Origin: Planctomycetota bacterium
Lineage (GTDB): Bacteria > Planctomycetota > Planctomycetia > Planctomycetales > Planctomycetaceae
Direction of reading: 5' to 3'
DNA length: 32,676 nt
Assembly (NCBI GenBank): GCA_018242565.1
Contig: JAFEBR010000991.1
Coordinates: 1-32,676 of the forward strand
Shown here piece by piece: positions 7,807 through 14,731 of this stretch. Each line of letters begins with the position of its first letter. Position 1 is the stretch's first letter. The position numbers and the translations under genes are program-made. The notes beneath the pieces were generated by a model. The model had not been told where the DNA came from. It did no database searches and saw only the letters and a list, made by a program, of their open reading frames with translations.

Positions 7807-7879
7807 TGGAGACGACCGGGATCGAACCGGCGACCTCCGCGTTGCAAACGCGGCGCTCTCCCAATTGAGCTACGTCCCC
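7807..7879 (-). tRNA. tRNA-Ala(TGC)
   Basis: Minus-strand 73-base cloverleaf. The acceptor 5' strand GGGGACG pairs with CGTCTCC with one G-T pair. The D arm is AGCTCAATTGGGAGAGC. The anticodon stem CCGCG/CGCGG holds loop TTTGCAA (anticodon TGC). The T arm contains the invariant GGTTCGATCC. The discriminator base is A and CCA is not encoded. It lies 62 bases after tRNA-Ile, in the order Ile-Ala usually seen inside rRNA spacers, but no rRNA is present. Confidence 0.95.
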
Positions 7880-7941
7880 AGAATGCGTGTTCGATGTGCC
7901 ACGGGGCCGGTCGGTCGTCGTGGGCATTGTCGAAGTTTGAA

Positions 7942-8016
7942 TGGGCGCACATGGATTCGAACCATGGACCTCAGCCTTATCAGGGCTGCGCTCTGAACCA
8001 ACTGAGCTATGCGCCC
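7942..8016 (-). tRNA. tRNA-Ile(GAT)
   Basis: Minus-strand 75-base cloverleaf. The acceptor GGGCGCA pairs with TGCGCCC. The D arm is AGCTCAGTTGGTTCAGAGC. The anticodon stem CAGCC/GGCTG holds loop CTGATAA (anticodon GAT). The T arm is GGTTCGAATCC. CCA is not encoded. It is the first gene of the two-tRNA unit and lies about 70 bases after a candidate promoter. Confidence 0.95.
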
Positions 8017-8086
8017 GGTAACGCCTCACTCCAAACCACTGGAGCCAGAGACGAACGCGGGGAGGTGGTCCCCTTCAGGGCTTGCT

Positions 8087-8115
8087 ATTGTGGCGACTTT
8101 TTCCGGGATTGTCCA
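8087..8115 (-). promoter_or_regulatory. Candidate promoter of the tRNA-Ile/tRNA-Ala unit
   Basis: Read on the minus strand, TGGACA (8115-8110) and CACAAT (8092-8087) are separated by exactly 17 bases. That is close to the housekeeping consensus (5/6 and 4/6 matches). It lies about 70 bases upstream of the tRNA-Ile 5' end, within the otherwise empty 8017-8271 gap. Confidence 0.4.
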
Positions 8116-8271
8116 GCGTCTACTTCCCTGGAAAATCAAAGCCTGGCGGAATTACGGCCACCCCCGCCCTCACCACCAGTCCTCTCGCCACAAACACATA
8201 TTAAAAAGAGACTTACGACACACCCCTCTCGTTTTTTCCAGTCGCTATCGCCAACTCATTCGCCAGACGTG

Positions 8272-9696
8272 TTAAAAGAGAGCCTGTAGCGGTCTACCCC
8301 CCACCACCCGTTGCCGACGGCCGGCAAGATCCACCACCTCAGTGTCGCTGTCGTAACCCAGCGCATGATAAATCGTGGCCACAAAGTCGCTCACATGCAC
8401 CGGACTGTCTTTGGGATCCCCCGCGAGATTGTCGCTCTTGCCATACACCTGGCCTCCCCGCACCCCTCCCCCTGCCAGTACGGTGGAATACACGCGGCCC
8501 CAATGATCGCGCCCGGAAGGATTGTTGCCATTCATTAAGGGAGTCCGGCCAAATTCCCCCGTCCACGCTACCAACGTCGAATCGAGCAGGCCCCGATCCG
8601 CCAGGTCATCGAGTAAGGCCGCAAACGCCCGATTGAGGGGCGGCAGCAACCAGTCGCGCGTGTGTTCCAAGTGGCTGGAATGCGTGTCCCAACCGCCGAA
8701 AATCACCGTGACCAGAGTGACCCCGGCTTCCACCAGTCGACGGGCGGTCAAACAACTGCGTCCCAGGCGATCGTCGCCATACCGGGCCCGCAACGAAGCC
8801 GGTTCGTCATCGATCGAGAACGCCTTCCAGGTCGAACGGGTCCCCAGCACATCCAAAGCCTGCGTCCGATAACGACCCCAGTCGCGCGCCAGCCGGGTTC
8901 CGTCTCCAAACGCCGGTTGCTCCAGCCGCGACTGCAGATCCAGCCGCTTCCCCAATCGCTCGCGGCTGATCTCTTCTCGCAACTGGAAACTCGATGGCAG
9001 AGTTCCCGGCAGGCTGGCTTCCCCCTGGGCCGGCAGGTTGTTGAAGTCCACATTGAGCTTCAAGTACCCATAGTCCATCACCAGCGGGTCATATACCTTG
9101 CCCAGAAAACCGGCGTGTTGGCCGGCCCATTCCCGCCCGGGACCATCCTGGGTGATCCACATCGGCATCTGCACTGACACCGGTAGACCGCCCCGCCCTT
9201 CGCGCAACTGGTTGAGCACCGCCCCGATCGCCGGATGATCCCGCCGATCCATGAACGGTTCCCCTTCGCGCGGAAAGTTGGCCCAGCCCGTCAGGTTGTA
9301 ATGCACCCCGGCACCGTGAAATAACGCGTTCCCCCCATGGTGGACCGAACGAATGATCGAAAACCGATCGGCCTGCCGGGCCAGCTCAGGCAGCAGTTCG
9401 CAGATTTCGATCCCGGGCACATTGGTGGCAATCGGCTTAAACAGGCTGCGGGCCGTCCCGGGCGCCTCGGGCTTCATGTCGAACGTTTCCTGCTGCGGGG
9501 CGCCACCCAGCATATACAGCAGAATGCACGACTTGGCCGCACCGAAGCCACCGGCCGGATCCCGGGCCGGGGCCGCCTCTGCCGCGCGGCTGGCCAGCAT
9601 ATCGGGCAACGTCAACCCCAGCCCCGCCAGCGCTCCCGACTGGAGAAACGTCCGCCGGGCGAGCGGCGTGGCCGCATGCAGAGGAGAGAGATTCAT
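8272..9696 (-). CDS. DUF1501 domain-containing protein with Tat signal
   Basis: A 474-residue member of DUF1501, a family greatly expanded in planctomycetes and related to sulfatase/alkaline-phosphatase-fold proteins; the function is not established. The N-terminus has a twin-arginine signal (RRTFLQSG at residues 14-21, then a hydrophobic stretch), so export in folded form is likely. Family patterns seen are CILLYMLGGAPQQETFDMKP, HHGGNALFHGAG, TLVTVIFGGWDTH near 320, GEFGRTPLMN near 377 and GRDHWGRVYS near 391. DUF1501 genes usually pair with a DUF1549/DUF1553 cytochrome gene, but none is adjacent. Instead it lies 18 bp after the last Uma2 gene. The start ATG 9696 has only a weak ribosome site. 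Confidence 0.9.
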   Translation of the reverse strand: MNLSPLHAATPLARRTFLQSGALAGLGLTLPDMLASRAAEAAPARDPAGGFGAAKSCILLYMLGGAPQQETFDMKPEAPGTARSLFKPIATNVPGIEICELLPELARQADRFSIIRSVHHGGNALFHGAGVHYNLTGWANFPREGEPFMDRRDHPAIGAVLNQLREGRGGLPVSVQMPMWITQDGPGREWAGQHAGFLGKVYDPLVMDYGYLKLNVDFNNLPAQGEASLPGTLPSSFQLREEISRERLGKRLDLQSRLEQPAFGDGTRLARDWGRYRTQALDVLGTRSTWKAFSIDDEPASLRARYGDDRLGRSCLTARRLVEAGVTLVTVIFGGWDTHSSHLEHTRDWLLPPLNRAFAALLDDLADRGLLDSTLVAWTGEFGRTPLMNGNNPSGRDHWGRVYSTVLAGGGVRGGQVYGKSDNLAGDPKDSPVHVSDFVATIYHALGYDSDTEVVDLAGRRQRVVGGRPLQALF

Positions 9697-9714
9697 GTCA
9701 CGCTCACTGCCCAG

Positions 9715-10284
9715 TTATGGTTTCAGGGGAAATAACGTCGCCACCGCCAGCGAAATTTCGGGAAACGCCAGCGGTTGGATTTCGTCACCCGCCTTGAACA
9801 CCTGATGCTCGCGGTACTTTCCCTGTTCGGGTTGTCTAAAGACTTCGACGCATTTGTCGGGAATATTCACAACCCAATAATCGACGACTCCCCCGGACGC
9901 GTACAGGCTCGCTTTTTCGCCGCAGTCGTATTCCAGGCTGCTGTCGGCGATTTCGACGATCAGGAAGACGTCGGCCGATGTCGGGCGAACGGTGAGATAG
10001 TCTTTTTTTACAAGCCACAAGACATCCGGCTCGGGCACACTTTCCAGTCCGCTAATCTCCAGTGCTGCCTGAAAGCGGGTTGTTGCTCGATGGATTGACG
10101 CATTCCGATAACTCCAGTCGGTCAGGGCTTCCATCAGCCAATCATGCACCGGTCCGATCGGGGTCATGGGACGCAATTCTCCATGAATGAACTCGCTTCG
10201 CGGCGATTCACCGGTGGAATCGAAGTGGCCTGACGCGATCAGTCGATCGTAATCGGCAATCGTCATTCGTGTGATCGTGGACAT
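9715..10284 (-). CDS. Uma2 family endonuclease-like protein (copy 1)
   Basis: A 189-residue member of the Uma2 family (PF05685), which has a PD-(D/E)xK nuclease fold and mostly unknown function. Putative active-site elements are EPDVLWL, then FLIVEIADSS, then CGEKASLYASGGVVDYWVV. The start is ATG 10284 (MSTITRMTIADYDRL) because all four copies begin this way and GAGG lies 8 bases upstream; the open frame continues upstream only into the neighbour. It is the last Uma2 gene of the array, 16 bp after copy 2 and 18 bp before DUF1501. Its last third is nearly identical to copy 2 at DNA level (9759-9940 versus 10342-10523) while the middle is diverged, suggesting gene conversion. Confidence 0.88.
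   Translation of the reverse strand: MSTITRMTIADYDRLIASGHFDSTGESPRSEFIHGELRPMTPIGPVHDWLMEALTDWSYRNASIHRATTRFQAALEISGLESVPEPDVLWLVKKDYLTVRPTSADVFLIVEIADSSLEYDCGEKASLYASGGVVDYWVVNIPDKCVEVFRQPEQGKYREHQVFKAGDEIQPLAFPEISLAVATLFPLKP
9759..9940 (-). repeat. Near-identical repeat A, copy in Uma2-1
   Basis: This 182-bp segment aligns without gaps to 10342-10523 at an offset of exactly 583 bp, with about nine mismatches by hand count. Identity drops sharply on both sides. Confidence 0.85.
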
Positions 10285-10368
10285 CTTCAGGGCCTCGTTT
10301 TCATTTCGCCGGAAACAACAAGGCAACCGGACAATTGACGGCGGGAAACGCCAGCGGCCGGATTTCGT
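10226..10368 (-). repeat. Near-identical repeat B, Uma2-1/Uma2-2 junction
   Basis: About 143 bp covering the start of copy 1, the 16-bp spacer and the end of copy 2. It aligns without gaps to 10809-10951 at an offset of 583 bp, with about nine mismatches. Confidence 0.85.
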
Positions 10369-10867
10369 CACCCGCCTTGAACACCTGATGCTCGCGGTAC
10401 TTTCCCTGTTCGGGTTGTCTGAAGACTTCGACGCATTTGTCGGGAATATTCACAACCCAATAATCGGCGACTCCCCCGGACGCGTACAGGTTCGCTTTTT
10501 CGCCACAGTCGCAGGCCAGGCTGAAATCGGCGACTTCAATGATCAGTAAAACATCTTGAGACGCCGGACGTTGGTTTCGAAAATCCCCTTGTCTGATCCA
10601 AATGACATCCGGTTCAGGAACTGATCCCGATTCGTGAAACGCCACGCATCCCTGAATTCGGATGGCAACCAGGTCCTCCGAAGTCGTCCGGCAACTCCAG
10701 CGGTTGAGTCGTTCCACCAGCCAGTCGTGAATCGGTCCGATCGGGCTCATGGGGCGCAATTCTCCTTCGATGAGCTCGGTCCGTTCGATTCCCGTCGGCG
10801 TATCGAAATGGCCTGACGCGATCAGTCGATCGTATTCGGCAATCGTCATTCGTGTGATCGTGGACAA
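10301..10867 (-). CDS. Uma2 family endonuclease-like protein (copy 2, TTG start)
   Basis: A 188-residue Uma2 protein with the same layout as copy 1: EPDVIWI, LLIIEVADFS and CGEKANLYASGGVADYWVV. The start is taken as TTG 10867, which aligns exactly with the ATG of the paralogs (LSTITRMTIAEYDRL) and has the same GAGG ribosome site in a 16-bp spacer. The ATG-to-TTG change may lower its expression. The open frame continues upstream, but only as overlap with copy 3. One motif residue differs from the paralogs: ADFS instead of ADSS after the putative catalytic Glu. Confidence 0.85.
   Translation of the reverse strand: MSTITRMTIAEYDRLIASGHFDTPTGIERTELIEGELRPMSPIGPIHDWLVERLNRWSCRTTSEDLVAIRIQGCVAFHESGSVPEPDVIWIRQGDFRNQRPASQDVLLIIEVADFSLACDCGEKANLYASGGVADYWVVNIPDKCVEVFRQPEQGKYREHQVFKAGDEIRPLAFPAVNCPVALLFPAK
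10342..10523 (-). repeat. Near-identical repeat A, copy in Uma2-2
   Basis: Partner of 9759-9940 (same orientation, 583 bp away). It encodes the stretch from the K-A-x-L-Y-A motif to near the C-terminus. Confidence 0.85.
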
Positions 10868-10951
10868 CTTCAGGACCTCGTTTTCATTTCGCCAGAAACA
10901 ACGGGGCAACCGGAAAATTGACGGCGGGAAACGCCAGCGGTTGGATTTCGT
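10809..10951 (-). repeat. Near-identical repeat B, Uma2-2/Uma2-3 junction
   Basis: Partner of 10226-10368. It covers the start of copy 2 (including the TTG), the 16-bp spacer and the end of copy 3. Confidence 0.85.
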
Positions 10952-11450
10952 CGCCGGGCTTAAAACACTCGTGGCTCCGGTATTCACCGTCGCGGGGTTG
11001 TCTGAAGACCTCAACGCAACGGTCGGGAATATTCACGACCCAGTAATCCACGATGCCGCCCGTGGCAAACAGGCGAGCTTTGGTGCCACGATCGTAATCG
11101 AGGCTGGAGTCGGCGACTTCAATAATGCCCAACACGGCCGCGGGTTGTGGTCGACCACTGCTGTAGTCGTCACGTTTCACCCAGGCAATGTCTGGCTGCG
11201 GAGCGCTGTCCAGCGATGGAATCCCGATGGAATTCTGAATGCGAACGCGAACGAGATCGCGTGGAAGATTCGTAAGGCTCCATTCGGTAAGCAGATCGAC
11301 CAGATTCTCGTGTGACGGCCCGATCGGACTCATGGTCAGAATTTCCCCCTCGATCAATTCCAATCGCGGGCGCACCGACTCACCTTCGAAGTCGCCTTTG
11401 GCAATCATGCGATCGTAATCAGCGATTGTAATGCGCGTCATCGTGGACAT
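10884..11450 (-). CDS. Uma2 family endonuclease-like protein (copy 3)
   Basis: A 188-residue Uma2 protein starting at ATG 11450 (MSTMTRITIADYDRM), with the GAGG ribosome site in the 16-bp spacer. Putative active-site elements are QPDIAWV, LGIIEVADSS and RGTKARLFATGGIVDYWVV. The Cys of the other copies before the catalytic-type Lys region is replaced (DRGTKA instead of DCGEKA). Its start lies exactly 583 bp from that of copy 2. It is more diverged from copies 1 and 2 in the central region than near its ends. Confidence 0.88.
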   Translation of the reverse strand: MSTMTRITIADYDRMIAKGDFEGESVRPRLELIEGEILTMSPIGPSHENLVDLLTEWSLTNLPRDLVRVRIQNSIGIPSLDSAPQPDIAWVKRDDYSSGRPQPAAVLGIIEVADSSLDYDRGTKARLFATGGIVDYWVVNIPDRCVEVFRQPRDGEYRSHECFKPGDEIQPLAFPAVNFPVAPLFLAK

Positions 11451-11466
11451 AACTTGATCCTCGAAC

Positions 11467-12030
11467 TCAAATCGCGGGAAACAGCAATTTCACCGGCAGT
11501 GAAATCTCTGAATCAAGGAGCGGATGAACTTCTGCGCCCGTTTTGAACACCTGACGGCTGTGATACGTCCCATTGACCGGTTCGCGAAAAACCTCGACGC
11601 ACTTGTCCGGGATGTTCACCACCCAATAGTCGGCAATACCGGCACTGGCGTAGAGGTTCGCTTTCTCGCCGCAGTCGTAGGCCAGGCTGGAGTCGGCGAC
11701 TTCGATCAGCAGCAGGACGTCTTGCGGCGACGGTTGCTCCGACCCATAGTCCTTTCGGACGAGCCAGGCGACGTCCGGCTGAGGGGCACTTTCGAGTTGA
11801 CGAATCCAGAACGAGCTTTGGATCCACACATGCGGCTTCTCCGCCGGTCGATTTTCGAAGCTCCATTCGGTGAGCAGTGTCACCAGCATCTGGTGCGGAG
11901 GCTTAGTCGGACTCATCTCGCGAACTTCTCCGTCAATCAGTTCCACGCGCCGCCTGAGTCCCTGTTCAAACGCACCTGCCGCAGTCAATCGACCGTAGTC
12001 GTCCAGCGTCATTTGCGTTGCGATGCTCAT
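11467..12030 (-). CDS. Uma2 family endonuclease-like protein (copy 4, first in array)
   Basis: A 187-residue Uma2 protein with QPDVAWL, LLLIEVADSS and CGEKANLYASAGIADYWVV. The start ATG 12030 (MSIATQMTLDDYGRL) is preferred because it aligns with the paralog starts; ATG 12039 would add three residues and has AGGA just upstream. The TatD-hydrolase gene stops at 12046, so the ribosome site lies in the last bases before or within that stop and the two are probably cotranscribed. It is the most diverged of the four copies, with a period of 580 rather than 583 bp. Confidence 0.87.
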   Translation of the reverse strand: MSIATQMTLDDYGRLTAAGAFEQGLRRRVELIDGEVREMSPTKPPHQMLVTLLTEWSFENRPAEKPHVWIQSSFWIRQLESAPQPDVAWLVRKDYGSEQPSPQDVLLLIEVADSSLAYDCGEKANLYASAGIADYWVVNIPDKCVEVFREPVNGTYHSRQVFKTGAEVHPLLDSEISLPVKLLFPAI

Positions 12031-12045
12031 GTCCCCCATCCCTTC

Positions 12046-12891
12046 CTACTTGGAGTGTATCGCCTCTTCATCCCGCACCGTATCTGGCGCCGTAAACTTA
12101 AAGTTCCGCGACTGTCGGAAGAATTCGAGCGGGTTGTCGTACACGATCTTTTTGATCTTCGAATCGGGATGACCCCGGCGACGCATCTCCATCACGAAAT
12201 CGGGCACAGCCAACGGGTTCGACGGACCCCAGTCTCCCGCCGAGTTCACCATGATCCGCTCGTCGCCATACATCTCGATGATGTCCGCCGCGCGGGCCGG
12301 CGTACACTTCGTCAGCGGATACAGCGTCATCGCGCACCAGAAGCCGTGATCCTTCGCGACACGCACCGTGTGTTCTTCGACGTGGTCGATCAGCACCCGT
12401 TCGGGCTCGACCCGCTTATCTTCCAACAGCATGTCCACGATCATTTTCGTCCCCTTGAACTTGTCCTTCAGGTGGGGCGTGTGGATCAGGATCAGTTCCC
12501 GGGTCTTCATCGCCAGATCCACCTGCTCGCGGAAGATCGTCGATTCGTTCATGGTGTTTTTGTTCAGGCCGATTTCGCCGATGCCCAGCACGTTGGGCTT
12601 ATCGAGAAACTCGGGAATCAGCGAAATCACTTCCCGCGACAGGGGAATGTTCTCGGCTTCCTTGGCGTTGATGCACAGCCACGTGTAGTGCTGAATGCCG
12701 CACGCCGCGGCCCGCGTGGGTTCGAACTCTGTGAGTTGCCGAAAATAATCGCGGAAGCTCTCGGCACTGCCGCGATCGAACCCGGCCCAGAAGGCGGGCT
12801 CGCTGATCGCTACGCAGCCCATCCGGGCCATCCGCTCGTAGTCGTCGGTGACGCGAGAAATCATGTGGACATGAGGGTCAATGTAGTACAT
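12046..12891 (-). CDS. TatD-family metal-dependent hydrolase, EboB-like
   Basis: A 281-residue predicted TIM-barrel amidohydrolase of the TatD type. Metal-ligand candidates are DPHVHM (residues 5-10), GIGEIGLN near 143, ILIHTPH near 174, LIDHVEEHT near 205 and SAGDWG near 255. The sequence ([13 protein letters not shown] near 30, FEPTRAA near 57) resembles EboB, the TatD-like member of the eboA-F cluster in algal-plastid relatives and bacteria. That is my recollection of the family; no other ebo gene is next to it. The start ATG 12891 has GAGG 7 bases upstream. It lies 16 bp after the 264-aa unknown gene and directly before the Uma2 array. Confidence 0.85.
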   Translation of the reverse strand: MYYIDPHVHMISRVTDDYERMARMGCVAISEPAFWAGFDRGSAESFRDYFRQLTEFEPTRAAACGIQHYTWLCINAKEAENIPLSREVISLIPEFLDKPNVLGIGEIGLNKNTMNESTIFREQVDLAMKTRELILIHTPHLKDKFKGTKMIVDMLLEDKRVEPERVLIDHVEEHTVRVAKDHGFWCAMTLYPLTKCTPARAADIIEMYGDERIMVNSAGDWGPSNPLAVPDFVMEMRRRGHPDSKIKKIVYDNPLEFFRQSRNFKFTAPDTVRDEEAIHSK

Positions 12892-12907
12892 GGTGCATCC
12901 TCAGCTT

Positions 12908-13702
12908 CTAATTCAATCCTGGCCGTATTCCCGCACTCGCCATATTGTCATCGCGAACGATTAAGGCCTCCAGTGCGGTGAAATCGGCGGGTTCGTAAAT
13001 CGGGTTACCTGTTGTCGAGAGGACGACTGTCTCCCAGGTTTGGGTGCTTGCGTTGTAAAAAGTATTCCAACCTTCTGGACGGTACACAAACAGCAAATCC
13101 CAGGACTTCTGGGACGTAGAGCCTTCCGGCCCCATGAGCAGGAGCGTTTCCGGGGCTTTGCCTTCGAATTCGTGGGCATTCACTTTTCCGGTCAGCAGTC
13201 GAATTGTTTCGAGCGCTTCAGCGGCTCGGGAGCCACCCGGAATCTTGACGGCGAAAACCGCTGCTGACGGAAACCGCCGCTTAATCTCCGCGAAAGGATG
13301 CAGACTAGGTCCCGGATAAACATAGACTTCTTCCATTGGAGTCCCGCCCAGAGAGGCGCGACGTGAACGGGTGGCAGTCCGACCGGGGTAACGCAGCAGT
13401 AACTCCTGCAGTCCTTTGGTGAACGGATGATTCGCGCCGATCAACTTGATTTCGGAATCGCTGATCCAGAATCCTTCAATCGATCGGCGTGCTCGATTGA
13501 CTTCTCGATATGCTGCCGCTGGCCCGCCTTCATCGACTAGTGGACTGGCAATGTAGAGCGTCCACGGCGACTCTTCGTCATCGCTTTCGGGTTTTACCCA
13601 GGCCGCGACGAGAACGGGAAAATGAGAGTCAGGTTGAGCAAGACGGTCCAACAGTCGCTGACCATCGTCAATCTGGTTTTCTACCAATGTGATCGTATCC
13701 AT
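12908..13702 (-). CDS. Hypothetical protein (264 aa)
   Basis: I do not recognise a family. The protein appears soluble, with no signal or membrane helix. The N-terminus (DGQRLLDRLAQPDSHFPVLV) is followed by a mixed alpha/beta region (AAWVKPESDDEESPWTLYIAS, YREVNRARRSI). Near residue 100-130 there is a basic Arg-rich patch (RYPGRTATRSRRAS), then a second alpha/beta half ending with NTFYNASTQTWETVV. It lies 71 bp after the HEPN gene and 16 bp before the TatD gene, so all may be one transcript. The ribosome site is a weak GGA upstream of ATG 13702. It has no MNT-type nucleotidyltransferase motif, so it is not the usual HEPN partner. Confidence 0.75.
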   Translation of the reverse strand: MDTITLVENQIDDGQRLLDRLAQPDSHFPVLVAAWVKPESDDEESPWTLYIASPLVDEGGPAAAYREVNRARRSIEGFWISDSEIKLIGANHPFTKGLQELLLRYPGRTATRSRRASLGGTPMEEVYVYPGPSLHPFAEIKRRFPSAAVFAVKIPGGSRAAEALETIRLLTGKVNAHEFEGKAPETLLLMGPEGSTSQKSWDLLFVYRPEGWNTFYNASTQTWETVVLSTTGNPIYEPADFTALEALIVRDDNMASAGIRPGLN

Positions 13703-13773
13703 CGTAGCATTCCATCGGGATTATGAGTCACAGCGTCATACAGCGCTCGTGCTTCAGCTTCCGTCTTTTCTTC

Positions 13774-14109
13774 CTAACGGGCCGCTTCAAACCAGTCCTT
13801 GATCACACTCCAAAAATTCTGCAATGCCGGATTCGCTCCGCGTGCAACGCCAAATTCAGCCTTCAGTCCTGCAAGGTCGACAAGTTTATCGAGATCGTGC
13901 GTCCAGCAGTCTGCCAACCTCTTGAGATATCCCGCCTCGCCAAAGATTGCCGCCGATTCACCTAAATGCCGCAGCAGACACGCCTTGAGGCCGCATTCAA
14001 TTGTGTAACCGCAAAAATAATACGCCCCAGACCAGCGCTCTTGTACCAGCAGAGATTTCGCATCGCGGAGCCGGGAGAAGGCGATTTTTTTCAGTTGCGT
14101 GCGATCCAC
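13774..14109 (-). CDS. HEPN domain-containing protein
   Basis: A 111-residue all-helical protein with the HEPN signature AYYFCGYTIECGLKACLLRH at about residues 29-48. An R-x6-H arrangement (RLADCWTH) follows at about residues 64-71, within the R-x4-6-H spacing associated with HEPN ribonucleases. HEPN proteins are often toxins paired with MNT antitoxins, or parts of other defence systems; here no MNT gene is adjacent. The start is GTG 14109 with AGGAG 9 bases upstream. The next gene downstream is the 264-aa unknown protein. Whether it is an active nuclease cannot be told from sequence alone. Confidence 0.8.
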   Translation of the reverse strand: MDRTQLKKIAFSRLRDAKSLLVQERWSGAYYFCGYTIECGLKACLLRHLGESAAIFGEAGYLKRLADCWTHDLDKLVDLAGLKAEFGVARGANPALQNFWSVIKDWFEAAR

Positions 14110-14223
14110 AACGCCGATCTCCTGGACGCAATCGCCGTCAATTTCCCTCTCAGCGTATCACATCCGAGAAGTGTCAGCGACATGAGTTGATTCGAGACGA
14201 TCTCCCCCCGCCAGAGTCGGGAA

Positions 14224-14478
14224 TCAGTTTTTGCGACTCCAGTTGGGAACATACGCATCGCTGAACAGCATTTGAATCTGCTCAGCCCGGTCGGTTCCCC
14301 CCTGCCCCAGGATTTCGAGGCCCCGCAGCAGTTGCGCCATGCGCGGGTCGGCCTCGGCAGTCCCCGCCCCTTCCGACCGGCTGATGCGATCGAGCGAGGC
14401 GGCGATATCGAGCAGCTTGCAACGAACTTCCAGGTAAACGCGATCCAAAACGGCGGGAGCGGTCAGCGGTGCAGACAT
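14224..14478 (-). CDS. Small hypothetical protein (84 aa)
   Basis: A short helical protein beginning MSAPLTAPAVLDRVYLEVRC, followed by LLDIAASLDRISRS, MAQLLRGLEIL and a C-terminal QIQMLFSDAYVPNW. I do not recognise a named family. ATG 14478 is preferred; a TTG at 14493 would add five residues. There is no signal or membrane helix. It lies 114 bp upstream of the HEPN gene on the same strand and is divergent from the sugar dehydrogenase gene, so it probably has its own promoter in 14494-14731. Confidence 0.65.
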   Translation of the reverse strand: MSAPLTAPAVLDRVYLEVRCKLLDIAASLDRISRSEGAGTAEADPRMAQLLRGLEILGQGGTDRAEQIQMLFSDAYVPNWSRKN

Positions 14479-14685
14479 GGCAGGATTTCTCAATCGGAAA
14501 GTCGACGTACCAGGCGGGTGACCGATCCAACAATCGCCAGCGTCTCGGAGGCTCGCTCAGCCTGGTCGGAACCAGTAATGGTCCCGGCACCCGCCTGCGC
14601 CTGCACAGATCAGTCATGTCTGTTCAGTTTCCCGGGTCCAGCAGGGGAAATCAAGCAGAACTCGAACTTGGCCCCCGTTTCCTCT

Positions 14686-14716
14686 ATCCTCATTTTCCGG
14701 TCAGTGAGGATTTTTT
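14686..14716 (+). terminator. Terminator-like hairpin in the leader of the sugar dehydrogenase gene
   Basis: A perfect 7-bp stem (ATCCTCA at 14686-14692, TGAGGAT at 14705-14711) encloses a 12-base loop and runs into six T residues (14711-14716). It lies only 15 bases before the ATG at 14732, and there is no plus-strand gene before it. It could be an attenuator or stop incoming antisense transcripts of the divergent region. Confidence 0.55.
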
Positions 14717-14731
14717 CCGCGGGAGCAGGTT

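Noticed and set aside
9715-12030. Uma2 array as part of an insertion sequence
   Set aside because: No terminal inverted repeats, target duplications or transposase motifs; the repeats are tandem gene copies.
11524-12981. Plus-strand open frame of 485 codons
   Set aside because: It is antisense to Uma2 copy 4 and the TatD-type hydrolase, both with clear family motifs and ribosome sites; its composition is His/Arg-rich.
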